From Pagrus major (taxonomy: Eukaryota > Chordata > Actinopteri > Spariformes > Sparidae), in NCBI RefSeq assembly GCF_040436345.1, contig NC_133221.1:18907165-18971164 (forward strand): DNA of 64,000 nucleotides, read 5' to 3'. The notes beneath the pieces were generated by a model, which did not search any database, was not told the DNA's origin, and saw only the letters and a program-made list of their open reading frames with translations. Shown here one piece after another: positions 1-12,061 of the stretch (positions are counted from its first letter, which is position 1; each line of letters starts with the position of its first letter). Both the position numbers and the translations under genes were made by a program.

Positions 1-525
1 GTGAACTACCACCTACAAGTCACCAGAGCTAGAGAGAGATATAGTAAAGGCTTATTTTGTTTGATCAAGGTTAATATTGTATTAAACTAAGCAAACTAAA
101 CAATAATACACATAATTTACATATCGTCACCTTCTTAAAACAATTCATTTTTGACAAAAATGATTTTTTTGCCTAAGTCAGCTCTTCATGATGCTGGCCA
201 CCTCTGGTAAAATCACCTACATCCTCAGTTGAACAGATCATGCGATCCTACCCCTGTAGTATATAGGCCTATGTCAAGAGTGTGAATTAGGCCGTTTTAT
301 TTTGCCCAAGTCACATACAGAGTGACTTAGGCAAGTTTATAAGCATCTGCAATATCGCCATTTTGAAGGTGTGATCAAGGAGATGATAGTGTGGAGCGAT
401 GGCTGTGGTTATCAGAACTGCAATGCAAATGTGGCGAATGCACACTCTGAGCTTGCCAGGAACATGGGGTACTAATAACACAGAAGTACCTTGTTGCAGG
501 TCACACACAACTGGAGTGTGACAGC

Positions 526-970
526 ATGCATAGTACCATTGAACGCAAAATGGTTACGGATATCTTCACCCCAAGGGATTATGTAATCACACTCCAGACT
601 GCAAGAATCAGACCATCACCCTACCATGTGAAGGTGCTCAAGCATGATGAATTCCTGACACTGAGTGGATCTTATTTCTTGAGCATCAGACCAGGCAAAA
701 AAGCTGCAGATCCGACTGTGCATAATTTGTGGGCTCTTCAGTTTAGCAGTGATGGCAAGGTCCATTTCAAGCTATCCTTTTCGTAGAACTCTGCGTTTGA
801 ACCGCTGCCACAGAGGGTACAGGTGCCAAATGAGCCGATGGCATGGATAAGAGTGTTTCCATGTGCTCTGCCAATCAAGGAGAGAAAGTTACAGGACCTT
901 CAGTCCATGAAACATGTCATGCCAGTCGAGCGTCATCACTTCTTCGACAATTACTTAAATTACATTTACT
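526..970 (+). mobile_element. Protein-coding fossil of an unclassified dispersed element
   Basis: A stretch of protein-like sequence lies upstream of the gstm exons, probably inside gstm intron 1. It has conserved-looking segments such as PRDYVITLQTARIRPSPYHV and AWIRVFPCALPIKERK, and ends in a stop shortly before position 970. There is no start exon or splice signal I can defend. The copy is broken, with about one break in this stretch. The look is of a piece of a multicopy fish element, but I cannot assign a superfamily, and a decayed host gene copy is also possible. Nothing recognisable was seen in 1-525 or 971-1281. Confidence 0.4.
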
Positions 971-1281
971 GAATTAAAGGGCCATTCACAGCCAAACTTC
1001 ACACATATAATTCAAACTTTATGGCCTGAAAGCTAAATTAATAAACTTGTTTAAAATTCAACAGCAGATGAAGAGAAGCCCTCATGAGCACATGTATATG
1101 ATATTGTTTTTTTATGAATGAGGTAATTAAGTCATCATAAGTAGGATGTTTTGAAAGGCAGCAATATTTTTGGAGCAGGAAAAAGCTGATTGGCAATTAA
1201 TCTGCCTTTTATTAGAAACTGTTGAACTGAACATTTTTACCAACCTTGTCTGTCATCCCTGTATTTTGGATACATCTGCAG

Positions 1282-3039
1282 CTCGCCCAGCCCGCCCGCC
1301 TGCTGCTGGAGTACACCGGCACCAAGTATGAGAACAAGTTTTACTCCTGTGGTGAAGGTAACTTACCTGTTTAACTAACTAATTATAATTTTAACCACAT
1401 AAGTTGCCCAACAGCCCATACAACATACCAACTTTCATTTTTTCATCATTTAACCCACATTTTTCTCACACCAGCTCCAAGCTATGACAAGAGCTGCTGG
1501 TTTGATATAAAACAGACACTTGGAATGGACTTTCCCAATGTAAGTGAGTTTAACCTTTTGAAAGAAATTGTGTAAATATTAATTGAAGTTGTAATGCAGG
1601 TGAGTTTAAAACATCAACAAATAATTTCTCAATAACATCTCACCATAGCTGCCCTACTTGGAGGATGGAGACAGGAAGATTGTGCAGAGCAATGCTATCA
1701 TGAGATACATCGCTCGTAAGCACAATATGTGTAAGTATTGTGTGTTTATTCCACATACGAATATTTTGCCTTGGATATAATATATCCACCTTGGATGTCT
1801 TATTTCAAAACTCTTCTCGGCCATTATTTCTTGAGTGTCCCAATTATCTGATGTGATCACAGGCGGAGAGACGGAGGATGAGAAGGTCCGCGTGGACATC
1901 ATGGAAAACCAGTCAATGGACTTCAGGAATGGGTTTGTGAGGCTGTGCTACACTGATTTTGTGAGTACTAAATTTAAGGTTTAATAACATAGAACTTGTC
2001 ATTTTACATATCGAACAATGCCAACATCACCTCTCTGACATCAGGACAAGATGAAGCCAGGTTACCTTGAGGCGCTGCCAGTCACACTGAAGCAGTTCTC
2101 AGATTTCTTGGGAGACAGGAAGTGGTTTGCTGGTGACAAGGTATGTAACTCCTTAAACATGGGAGGCTTTGTATGTTTAAAGCTGAATCACTCAGGTTTT
2201 GACATATTATATGGGCTTATGGAGTTGATATAGTGACTTTAATACACAATTACATGTTTACACACCCAGGAGACACAGAGTAACATTAGCATTCACATTT
2301 TGAGTTGTTTTGAGAAATCTAATCTTAATTCAAGCCTTTTTGGCTGAAAACAGCTGCCTCCTGTTGCTGGAAATCGAGCAGTAAATTTGTGGGTTGAAAA
2401 ACCAAAACATGAGCTTAAACAAATCACAAAGTTTCACAGAGCTGAAAGAGAACAGAGTTTTTTGCTGAATCTCTGGGTTTTACATTATTAGCAGTCCATT
2501 TCACATTACATGCAAGTGATTTGACAGATTGTTCATATAAAAATATTGATTACTGCAGCTTTGAAGTCTAGTTTAAGCCTTTAATTTGCTTTCAACTTGT
2601 TTATTTATAACTTTCTTTACAATAGATCACCTTTGTGGACTTCATTATGTATGAGCTGTTGGATCAACACAGGATGTTTCATCCTACGTGCCTGGACGAC
2701 TTCAAGACACTCAAGGATCTTTTAGACCGATTTGAGGTGAGAACGCTCAACTTTTTGATTAACAGATACAAACAGCACACTTAACACTGAAAGTTAAAGA
2801 CGGGAAGTCTTGCACTGTTTTGTCTTCCTGTGTCACAGTGTGATTGCTGTAGGTGAACAACTTATATGCAGGATTGCTTCTGTGCAGGTCTTGCCATGTA
2901 AATAGCTTAACTCACAATGGCTTGGTATAATATGTCAACACAGGCTCTGGAGAAGATCGCTGCCTACATGAAGTCAGACAGATTCATGAAGACTCCTGTC
3001 AACAACAAGATGGCCAAGTGGGGAAACAAGAAAGAGTAA
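1282..3039 (+). CDS. gstm: Glutathione S-transferase, mu class (exons 2-8)
   Basis: Cytosolic enzyme that conjugates glutathione to electrophiles. Seven exons are seen: 1282-1357, 1475-1539, 1649-1730, 1863-1960, 2045-2140, 2626-2736 and 2944-3039. Lengths of 76, 65, 82, 98, 96, 111 and 96 nt follow the mu-class exon pattern. They encode 207 residues; with the usual 12-residue first exon the protein would be about 219, normal for the family. The thioredoxin-like half has [13 protein letters not shown], the mu loop ([11 protein letters not shown]) and the glutathione-site [11 protein letters not shown]. The helical half has the N-capping box [12 protein letters not shown]. It ends KWGNKKE. Exon 1, which would carry the catalytic Tyr of the family, was not found in 1-1281 and probably lies left of the window. 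The gene converges with eps8l3, its neighbour in human as well. The paralogue number cannot be decided. Confidence 0.93.
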
Positions 3040-3324
3040 AGAACAATGCATTTACGCCTTACAGAAGCAATGAAAAGAGTTCACAAGTGCAACTGACTCA
3101 ATAATATTGTGCTTTGTCTTTTTATAAGCTGTTAACTAGCTGATTGTGTAGATTTCATATCCTTTGATCACATCTTACAATATTTACAGTTCTGAAATAA
3201 TTTTTAGTTGAATTGTGAAAAAAGCAGTCCAAGTTTGTACTGGAAATTTGAACGCAAGTAGAAACTTTATTTTGATTGAGAGCACTTAATTTCTTTGTTA
3301 CATCTGAAACAGATTGTTTTTGAC

Positions 3325-3330
3325 AATAAA
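3325..3330 (+). terminator. Polyadenylation signal of gstm
   Basis: AATAAA lies 286 nt past the gstm stop codon. It is the first canonical hexamer downstream and gives a short 3' UTR of roughly 300 nt. Confidence 0.7.
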
Positions 3331-3614
3331 TCTTGTATGGACTTTGTTTGGGACTCACTGTCTGTATAATACATGCCATCTACAAATCAACTGAAAGAAA
3401 TATAATATAGAGTATAAGTTAATGTAGCAGAAGAGACTGAACTGTTATCAAATCAATTCTACTGTAGTATAGTTACATATTATTTTGTGTAATCGCAGTT
3501 GCGAAAACTATACAGAATTTGCTTAAAAGTACATCATTAACAGAAAAATTACAGTAAAATTAAATCATTTAGTAATTTACAATTAATGAATTCATTATTT
3601 GTTTTACTTTGACT

Positions 3615-4258
3615 ACGGCCTAGTCCACACGTACACAAGTATTTTCGGAAACGGGTTTAAAAACATTCTCTGTCCATTTCAGGAATTATCTCCATCCAGT
3701 CTTACACATCTGAAAACGCACACCTCATGGCCATTTACGTACACTGGGCATGTGCATACCATTGTAAACGGGAAGCAGATTGTGTATATATAGTCGGTTG
3801 CCTAGTTCCAGAAAAATACACTGACGGGCAGGGAAACGACAACTCTTCTTAGATAACTGTCAGCAAAACATAGTAAGCAGCCGTTTTCTTCTCTTTTCCA
3901 TTAATGTATTATCAATGTCCATTTGTGTCTTTCTTAACAAAACGTTAAATATAACATCCATTCCATCAACATACAAACTCAAATACTCCAATATCATAAC
4001 ACACTCCAATTCACATTGCCAATAATGCTACAAACACTGACAACCGTGGGCATGATTTTTTTCTAAGAATCTCAGTTTCTGCCTGTCCAAATGTAAACAA
4101 CCAGGTTCCTGACTATCCCCAACCTGGAAGAAGTTTTCCAAAACATCCGTTACCAGTCGCCGTAATCACCGTTCACATGTGTACGAAAGGCTAAAATGCA
4201 TAGAAAAAGCTTTTGTTTTGAGATATACCCCTGTACGTGTGGACAGGACCTTATCTGA
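3615..4258. mobile_element. MITE with inverted termini GTCCACACGTACA
   Basis: Both ends of this roughly 640-bp block carry GTCCACACGTACA in opposite orientation: near 3621 forward and near 4235-4250 as its reverse complement. The similarity runs further inward as AT-rich and AAACG-containing sequence. No transposase is present. The form is a non-autonomous DNA transposon, and hAT-like fish MITEs have similar ends. It fills most of the gap between the convergent gstm and eps8l3 genes, so it may lie in the eps8l3 3' UTR. Target duplication was not resolved. Confidence 0.6.
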
Positions 4259-4380
4259 CAAATGCTGAGTGTAGCCATCCGCACAAAATGATCGATAACA
4301 TTCAGAATTAATCAGACATCAGTAATTCCAGATGTTGATCTGTGGAAATCCAGTAGGAAAGGAAGTGATGGAACGCATCG

Positions 4381-7300
4381 TTAGTAGCGACCGTTGTACA
4401 TATCTGAAGGTTCACTGGCGAGCTGTAGGAAACGGGATGAAATGTTACTGATGTGCAAAAGTTTTATGTGTGTGTGTGTGTGTGTGTATCGTGGCACATT
4501 ACTTACTGCAATGGCTGACTTAATGGCCTGAAGCTGGAAGAAGACCTTTCCTCCTTCTTCTGGACACACAGTCCTTATCTCATCCTTGGTCATTCCCAGA
4601 AGCAGTTTACCAGTCAGCACCCCGAGGGTGTTCACAGTGCTGCAACATGAGGTGGCACAAAACAAATTAAACATGCATTACAAGTCTTATTTACATCGTA
4701 GAGTTCCCACATCCTCTGTGTGTATTGTCACTCACATTCTGGAGAAACCTTTGTACTCCAGCCAGGCTTTGACTTGTGCAGAAGTGGAGGTCATGTCCAG
4801 ACTAACTGAACCCCGATTGTCCCGCTGTGAGGGAGAGCGAAGGGAATAAAATGTCACATGTTAAATCTGTTAAACGCTCACACAGCAGAGCTTTGTGTCA
4901 CTTTGCTCACCGGTGCATCTTCCATGGGCCCGTTGCTACTCATTGCCTCCAGAACATTCTGAGGAACGTTACCTTCCTCATCACGGCTGTTGCGAACAAG
5001 CCACCATTGTTTGGATTTTTGAATCACCTGTGAAAAGGCCAAAGAACCGAACACGTCAAACACCTGAATGTAAATACTGACAGTAATGACAGCTATGACT
5101 GTGATTGGTAAATATACTCTACATTGATAACTGCATAATACTAGTACTTTGGGGTAAGATCAGGGCATGCTGTCAGTTTGTCCTCTCACCTGAACCACTT
5201 CACCCTTCATAATGCTCAGCTCTCTGTTGTTTCTGGCCATGAAGTCGTACATGACGCGCATGTACAGAGGTGGCTCTCTGGGCCTGAAATGGCAGCAGAC
5301 ACACTTTGTAACAGGACTGCATTTTACAAGTGGGCACATGACACCATATTTACTGCAGTGTAATAACACCTACTGTATTGGTGGTGGTGCTGAACCCCAT
5401 GGACCGTTGTTCATGGGCTATAAAAGGTGTTAAATGCAACATGATTAAACGGACAAGGTTGATGAGGATTTCACTGGTTAGTTGTATCATGAGGCTTTGA
5501 AAACTATAATATTAAAATGTACTGATTGCCAGATAGGATAGGATTATAGCCTCTTAAAAAATAGGTAAACCTTTTTAACAGAGTTGATTATGTAAATTAA
5601 AATACTCCTAACTTCTCATGCAGTGTCAACATACTTCATGGAACACTCAGCTAATGAATGATACTAAACTGGTAGTGTAAATTTATTTAGTAATGGCTAA
5701 ACGTGTAGCCGTGACAGGTACCTATTGTCTCTGCTAGACCAGCATTAACACAGTCCCAAACATATTATAAAAACTGGGTTTGGAAACAAAAATCAGAGTT
5801 AAATGTGAGTACGTCAGTAAGGTTCTACCTCTTCAGGATGGCGTTGGACAGGTGGGAAGCGCTGACTGCTGTTCCTGCTCACTGGACCATTCTGAAAAGG
5901 AGGCGGGGAAGGTGTGGGGGCAGGCGGCTGCCAGCCATTGTAAAACTGTGGGATGTAAGGTGGGACTTCATCCGGCCATCTAGACCTGTGAGGTGACAGG
6001 AGGGCAGAAAACTGTGAGCGAGGTAGTACAAAAGTACACAACAAACAAAAACACACAGTAAGAGGTTAGTTTTTGATCACAACCCTAGATTAAGAGTTAA
6101 ATGAATAGTTCAACATTTTTGTAATGATGCGTCTTCGCTCTTAAGCTTTGATGACATTGTTTAATGTGAAGCTGGATGGTTAGGTTAGCTTAGCATACAC
6201 ACTGGAAGTAGGAGTAAACAGCTGGCCTGTACAAAGGTTGAAAAAAAGTGACAATTTTTAATTCTCACTCACTAATTAACACATTACATCTTGTTTGTTT
6301 AAAGTGTCCTTCTGGAGGATTTGTGAACTAAAACAAGAGTATTCAGACAGTTTCTCGTAGACACTTAAAAACGTATGAGCCTGGGAATGAGGGGACCAGT
6401 GTCAGGTAAAATTTATCATCTTAAAACTGAAATTACAGCAGATCCAAAATAAAACTCCTGTTTATCACATTTTCCATAGGACATAAAAGCAGCATTATCC
6501 CTGACCTGTTTTGGTATCAGCAAACACACACACTCTGCCCCCAGTTAGGGTGTGCCAGGGCAGGTATAGGAGCACTTACAATCAGTGGCTGTATATGAGC
6601 CAGTAACAAGCTATATAAAAAGACATGAGTAAGGGTGTGGGCAGTTATAAAGGCTGCCCTACCTGGGGATATTCCAGCTGTCTCCTAGGGACCTCCACAG
6701 GTTGTCCTCATTCGGGTCGACGACCTGGTTGAGCAGCCTCAAGGCTGCCACTGTCAGCAGGGGAGAGACCACAGTGGGAGGCACATCTGCAGGATACTGA
6801 GACACTAACTGTAGAAAAATGGAGGAAGTAAGTATTAACTGTTCATGGTGAAGTCAAGAAAAATATGAGTCAAGGAGAAGTTTAGAAGAGCTCACCATCG
6901 CCAAACTAGAGAAGAAGATGTGGATGTAGTCCGGAGCAGTGGGGCTGTTCAGTATCCCCTCCAGCTGGCCCTGAAATATAAAGAGGTTTTTGTCACACTC
7001 CACTGCTTTCTGCAGCAATCACATGTTAAAAGCAACACAATAGAGTGTTTCCTTAGGCCTGTAATCACATAGAGTGGAGGTATCTTTTTTTAAACCCTAG
7101 AGCAATTTGGCCTTGGTAAGAACTTTATTTCATTGGTGAAGCTTCTGTATTCTTCCCCCTCAGTGAAGACTAATAATCATCATCATCATACTTTCCTCTT
7201 TATTACTCGACTCAACAGGGTTGTCCCCTGAGTCCCCTCTTATTTGCATTAGCCATCATGCCCCTCGCCAACTGCACTTCACAGTCAGCCCCGCATCACG

Positions 7301-10300
7301 GGTATTTTCAAGAATGGAGCAGACCAAAGAGTTTCTCTTTATGCAGATGATCTTCTCCTCTATACGTCCAATTTCTCAGTATCTCTCCCCACCGCTCTAA
7401 CTATTTTTTTTAATCTCATTTGGTGTTATATCCAGTTAGAAATTGAACGTAAATACATATACTTTAATAATAAGAAGTCACATTGAGATCAAGATATCAT
7501 GACCTGAGTACAGAATAAAATAAGATAAAAGTGAATAAAATAAAATGATAATAAAAATGGTGATTGAAGCGGTAATGACAAAGAAATATAATAATCAAAC
7601 AGGAGAAGATTTAAATATATAATTATATAGACATCTGCATGACAAATGCATTCTAAAATATCCTTGGTGTCGGTATAAAATGGTCCTATTCAACATCAGC
7701 TCCAGTAACAGAAAATTATGTTTTTCCTCCATCTTTGGTAGATCTTGCATTCAGTATTTGGTCCGACCTAGGTATTAAATCATTTAAAGACCTAAATATT
7801 GATCCCTCTTTGCGTCTTTCCAACAGTTATCTTAAAACCTAAACAACACTTCTTCAGGTATCTACAGATTTGCAGTTTCGTTAGTAGTAGATTCCTCAGT
7901 TTCCTATCCTCCCCGTTGATTCACCACTGGACGCATTCCTCAAGCCAGTACCTGCTCTAAAAGGAATGATTCATTACTTCTCTTATTCATTCCCTACGTT
8001 TAGACTCCTTAAATTCCATTAAGTCAGTTTGGGAGCTGAGATTTCTGAGGAACTTTGGGAGGATGCCCTTGATAAGTACACGAGTCATCTATCTGTGCAA
8101 AACTTGGATTGATACAGTGCAATATTGTACACCGCACCCACCTCACAAACATTAGGCTCTCTAGAATTCACAAGGATGTGAACCCAATGTGTAACATGTA
8201 CCACCAAGCACCGGCGAGTCATGTACACATGCTCTGGTCTTTCCCTGCTTTTATTTATTTATTTTATCTTAAAATTTAATTTAATTAGATTTTTTATTTT
8301 ACTTTATTCATTTCATGTCCTGAGTTCCGAGTTTTGTTTTGGTTGGTAGCATCTGTCCTCTCTTGGTCTTGTCTTGGTCTTGTATTCTTCCTATTTTGCT
8401 GACTACTTGCACTTTTGCTTTATCATTATTGTATTGACCAAACTGTATTGTCCATTTGTTCACTTTCTTTTGAAAAATATCAATTAACAGCTTGTTAAAA
8501 AAAACAACACTCTGGTTAATTTGCAATCTATGGAAAGATTTAAGAGAAGTATTTACCAGCAGATTGAATCCATATTTGATTTTCTGAAGACAGGAGACAT
8601 ATTCCTCCCAGGGTGGCAGACTGTTAGCTGGTGATGCAGGAGAACATGTTAATAAGACACAAACATATGTGTTAGCTTAATGTCTATACCTATAGGAGGT
8701 CACTCCTCCAGTGATTACTTGTGCACATGGGCAGGCAAACTGTTAATGAGGATATTACCTTTTTTCTTGGACTTTTTCTTCTTTTTCTTACTGTTCTGGT
8801 CCCCTTGCAGTGACGATGCATGAAGTGCAGCAGAAACTTTGGCCATGAAGATCTCCATATCATCCAGAACATGGTTTAAAATTTCCTGTGAAAAGGAGCA
8901 CAAGCACAAATCAAACCACATTCAGCTGCCTGTAGGAGCTTTCATGTTTGAGCATGTTTTCCTTGAGATGATTAGATCTATGATGATTTATAGCTGATAT
9001 AATTCACTATCTATAGCTAACAGTTCAATTGCAGTACTGACCGTGTTCCTCTCTCCGTCTGCTCGTTCAGATAAAAGAGGGACCTCTGGGCTGCTCTGGA
9101 ATTCACGAGGATCAGGATGGAGCATCATCGGTTCAGGGGTGTAGACCCGTGGAGGCGTCATATTTTCAACTACAAAATTAATCGTAAATATCAGCTTGAC
9201 GTAGTGTTTATGTCTGGGCCAGTCTTATTTGCACAAAACACATCCAAAAGCTTTTGAGATTTTTGGGGAAATTAAAAATGCACTTCAGATCAAGCTGTAC
9301 CTGGTTCTCTCATCCGTGGTGGCGGGTGGTCTGGCAGTGGTGGAGGTCTCTCTTGCTGCACAGGATGAGGCTCAGGATGCCGGAAACTTCCCAGAGCTTT
9401 TAGCCCGATAATGTTCTCAAGATTAATCCTGAGAACAATCAACGACAGACAGAATCAGATCAAAGTCAGTCAGCTTTATTGACCAAGTATGTGTACACAT
9501 ACAAGGAATTTGACTCAATCTATTTGCACTGCTCTCAATGTGGTTAGACAGGAATAGACATAATAAGTACAAAGAGGGACAACAAAGCTGAATAAATAAA
9601 GGCAAAGAATAGACAGGACTATTATGGCCACAAGTATGTGAAAAAAATAGGTGTGTATGTGTGTGTATATATATATATATATATAAATAAATGCATCAAT
9701 GACCAACAGCATAAACAAAATGTCTTATTTACAAGTTAATTTTTCTGTAAGTTGTAAACAAAATAATCCAAAGAAATAACTATTGAATAATGAACCAGAC
9801 AGCAGTGAATGCATCATCCTGCTCAAATGTTGTTCTTGTGCCTTCTCATTAATGTGATTTAATCTCTGTTTGGATTGTGTCCATGAGATACAACATTGTA
9901 CCTGATGTCAGACTGCTCTCTGCGTGGTTCCTCATCAACACCTCCTTTTTGGACGACCTTATCCAGATCAGTCTTGATGAGCTCCGCCTGGTGAAACAGA
10001 CCTGCTTTAAATCAAACTCCTACGTGACAGCAGCAAAAACAGCTTGTTATGAAATAGAGATAATGGTCTCAGAGATATCACACCCCTACATGACTTTCAA
10101 AAGTCAAAGTTCTGGCAACATGTGACTCACCCCGGTCTCCTCACACTGGAACATGTAGACCTGAGGAAAGCGTTTGTTGCGTTCCTGCACAGATACTGTC
10201 AGCAGAGAGTTGTAGGCGCAGCTATCGAGCACAGCTGAGGTTTGAAGGATGCAACTCAAAGGCAGCAACTCCAGCTCTGCCTATTAGCCAGATCGAACAG

Positions 10301-11981
10301 GACAAATGTTGAGCCCAAGAGTTTATGAAATTGAAACACAGTTAATGATCACTACCGAAAGGAATTACACTGCTCTCTGATAAGATTTTTGTTAAATGTT
10401 TACTCCTGTGATTTCATTTTCTAGTCTCAAACAAAGTCATTATGGGGACAACTGGTCATTATTTCAAGATACTAAGTCAATATTTTGAGAAAGTTTCTTA
10501 TGATGAGTAACAGGATTTTTGCCTGAAAAGTGCTTCCATATCGCCCATTTGTTTATTGTTTTTTAAATAAATCTCAGTGAAACAGCTTGAAATCATATTT
10601 TAGACAATAATGTGTTTACAACTCTTTCGCAATATTTGGTAAACAGGAACAAATCCCTGCAGCCATGTCCCAAAATCTTGTGGGAAGCTTCCCCTTGAGA
10701 GCTGAGGCTGTCACAGCAGCATACTTGATTTTGAGTGTAGTGAGCATGTAGCTACTGACCTTTGTCTCAATGTCACTGAGGAGAAAATATCCTCTCTGAA
10801 CCTCCATGATCATGTCCTGGGGCCACAGACGACCTTTGGCATCTAACCTCTTGAGCTTGGCCACACAGTCATCCACCTTCTTCAGCTCCTGGCCATCCAG
10901 CTCACAGGTGAACAGGTGCTGTGTGGAGTTAATGTGGAGGGTCATGGATGAGGACAGCTACATGGTTGTACTACTAGTCATGTGTAAGTCTCAATGCTGG
11001 TGCAGATTTTGTTTACCTCCACTCTGACGTTAAAGTTGTCTGATGGTTTGTTCAGCGTTTCAGAGTACTCCTTTCTCTGCACTGATGAAAAACATGTAGT
11101 TGTTTAAAAAAAAAAAAAAAAAAGATATTCAACAAAATTAGATGAGAGGTGATTTTATGTCTGAACATACTGTATATTGATTTCCCACTGGGTCTGAACA
11201 TGTTGTTTCTCTGCAGCGAAGCTCCCTTGTGGTCATCTTGTTGGTAAGGCCGTCTATGCAGATGGACGTCCTCCTGTGAGAAACCCCTGAAGCAAAGAAA
11301 AGGAAACTTATTATCAGAGAGGAGAAGTGGACTGTCACCAGCCTTACGACCTCACAAGTCAATAAAACCATCATCGTCACTGGCGCAGTGATTTCAAGAT
11401 AAACCATTACGCAGCTGCACTGTTGCCACAACACAGTTGAGTTTTATCAGAAAAAGGTGTGAACGGATGTGATGAGATCTGAAATTAGTGCTCCAAAGTT
11501 TAAAGGTGAAGTAAGAGAAAAAGGTATTTGATTGTTGAGTCTTAGCTACTACAAGGAGTTTTTAACTGGTTATGAAACAGTCTTAATTTAATACTGATGC
11601 CCCTGTATGACCTAAATAAGCAAACGAGACCTTCAGCGAGAAGATCAACTGTTTCTATATAGTTTTTCTTGACGCCTGCCATGCAGACTGGAATAGCCTA
11701 TGTTTACATTGTCACAGGCAAAGTTACAGTGAGCAGTATGTTAGCCAGTTAAAAAGAAGCAGATTTTTCTTTAAATATTTTTATATTTGACAATATATTT
11801 TGTGGTTTTGGTAGTGGAAACACTACCACTTTTGTCCACAGGGGCCTCCAAAATATCAAAGTTATTAGTAGAGGCTTTAACCTTTAACTCAAATGAATGA
11901 AAGTGACACGTAAAGTTAGAATAAAAATAAAAATGTTACTGACCCTGGAGAATAAGAGAAAGGTCTCGACTGTCCAAACAT
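4381..11981 (-). CDS. eps8l3: EPS8-like protein 3 (PTB, SH3, SAM-like effector domain)
   Basis: Adaptor of the EPS8 family, which links receptor tyrosine kinase signals to Rac and actin. Exons in coding order: 11944-11981, 11171-11286, 11017-11081, 10759-10918, 10141-10280, 9902-9987, 9301-9428, 9042-9169, 8759-8885, 8557-8627, 6896-6970, 6663-6808, 5829-5985, 5374-5417, 5190-5283, 4911-5027, 4736-4824, 4507-4639 and 4381-4422. These sum to 652 codons with stop. Residues about 55-190 form the PTB domain (KSIYMQRKEY, LFTCELDGQELKKVDD, LWPQDMIMEVQRG, VYMFQCEETG). Residues about 495-560 form the SH3 (MYDFMARNNRELS, KQWWLVRN, GNVPQNVLEAM). The C-terminus is SAM-like (VKAWLEYKGFS, NTLGVLTGKLLLGM). 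A lysine run follows ASSLQGDQNS. The 44-nt exon 5374-5417 was deduced because phase requires it. EPS8L3 fits best by sequence and by the neighbouring gstm, as in human; EPS8L1 or L2 is less likely. Confidence 0.9.
6095..6330. repeat. Dispersed teleost repeat in an eps8l3 intron
   Basis: The stretch with AGTTCAACATTTTTG, TTAGCTTAGCATACACACTGG and CACTAATTAACACATTA matches, from memory, a repeat found many times in fish introns. It has no coding potential. Its class is uncertain, though a non-autonomous DNA transposon is likely. Confidence 0.45.
7200..8260 (+). mobile_element. Degraded LINE (L1/Tx1-type) reverse-transcriptase fragment
   Basis: This 1.4-kb intron of eps8l3, read on the opposite strand to the gene, holds reverse-transcriptase remnants. 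CPLSPLLFALAI lies near 7230, followed by the catalytic-type YADDLLLY near 7338. Further on, RMPLISTRVI-type and MYTCSGL-type pieces (8060-8240) resemble the C-terminal region of L1-like proteins. The reading frame is interrupted many times by stops and shifts, so this is an old, dead 5'-truncated copy. The section 7440-7640 is simple AT-rich sequence and may be a second insertion. Confidence 0.65.
9466..9690. repeat. Dispersed repeat followed by a TG/TA microsatellite
   Basis: CTTTATTGACCAAGTATGTG with ACACATACAAGGAATTTGAC is a fish repeat tail I recognise by memory. It is followed by unique-looking sequence and a short (TG)n(TA)n run at about 9652-9684. It lies in an eps8l3 intron. Confidence 0.45.
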
Positions 11982-12061
11982 TTTCAAACGACGTCTGTCA
12001 CTGAGTTAAAGATCCAAAAGCTGAGATGAGCAGGAATCTCTCAGGAAAACTCCAGTCCAAC
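11982..12061 (-). other. 5' untranslated part of the eps8l3 start exon
   Basis: Upstream of the eps8l3 ATG (complement of 11979-11981) the exon continues to a splice acceptor. CTTTCTTTCAG on the minus strand ends just above 12061. At least one further 5' non-coding exon must therefore exist upstream; I could not place it. Confidence 0.6.

Noticed and set aside
10616-10945. Single 109-codon minus frame as a separate gene
   Set aside because: Its first 60 residues are the PTB exon of eps8l3; the remainder is intron read-through after the donor at 10758.
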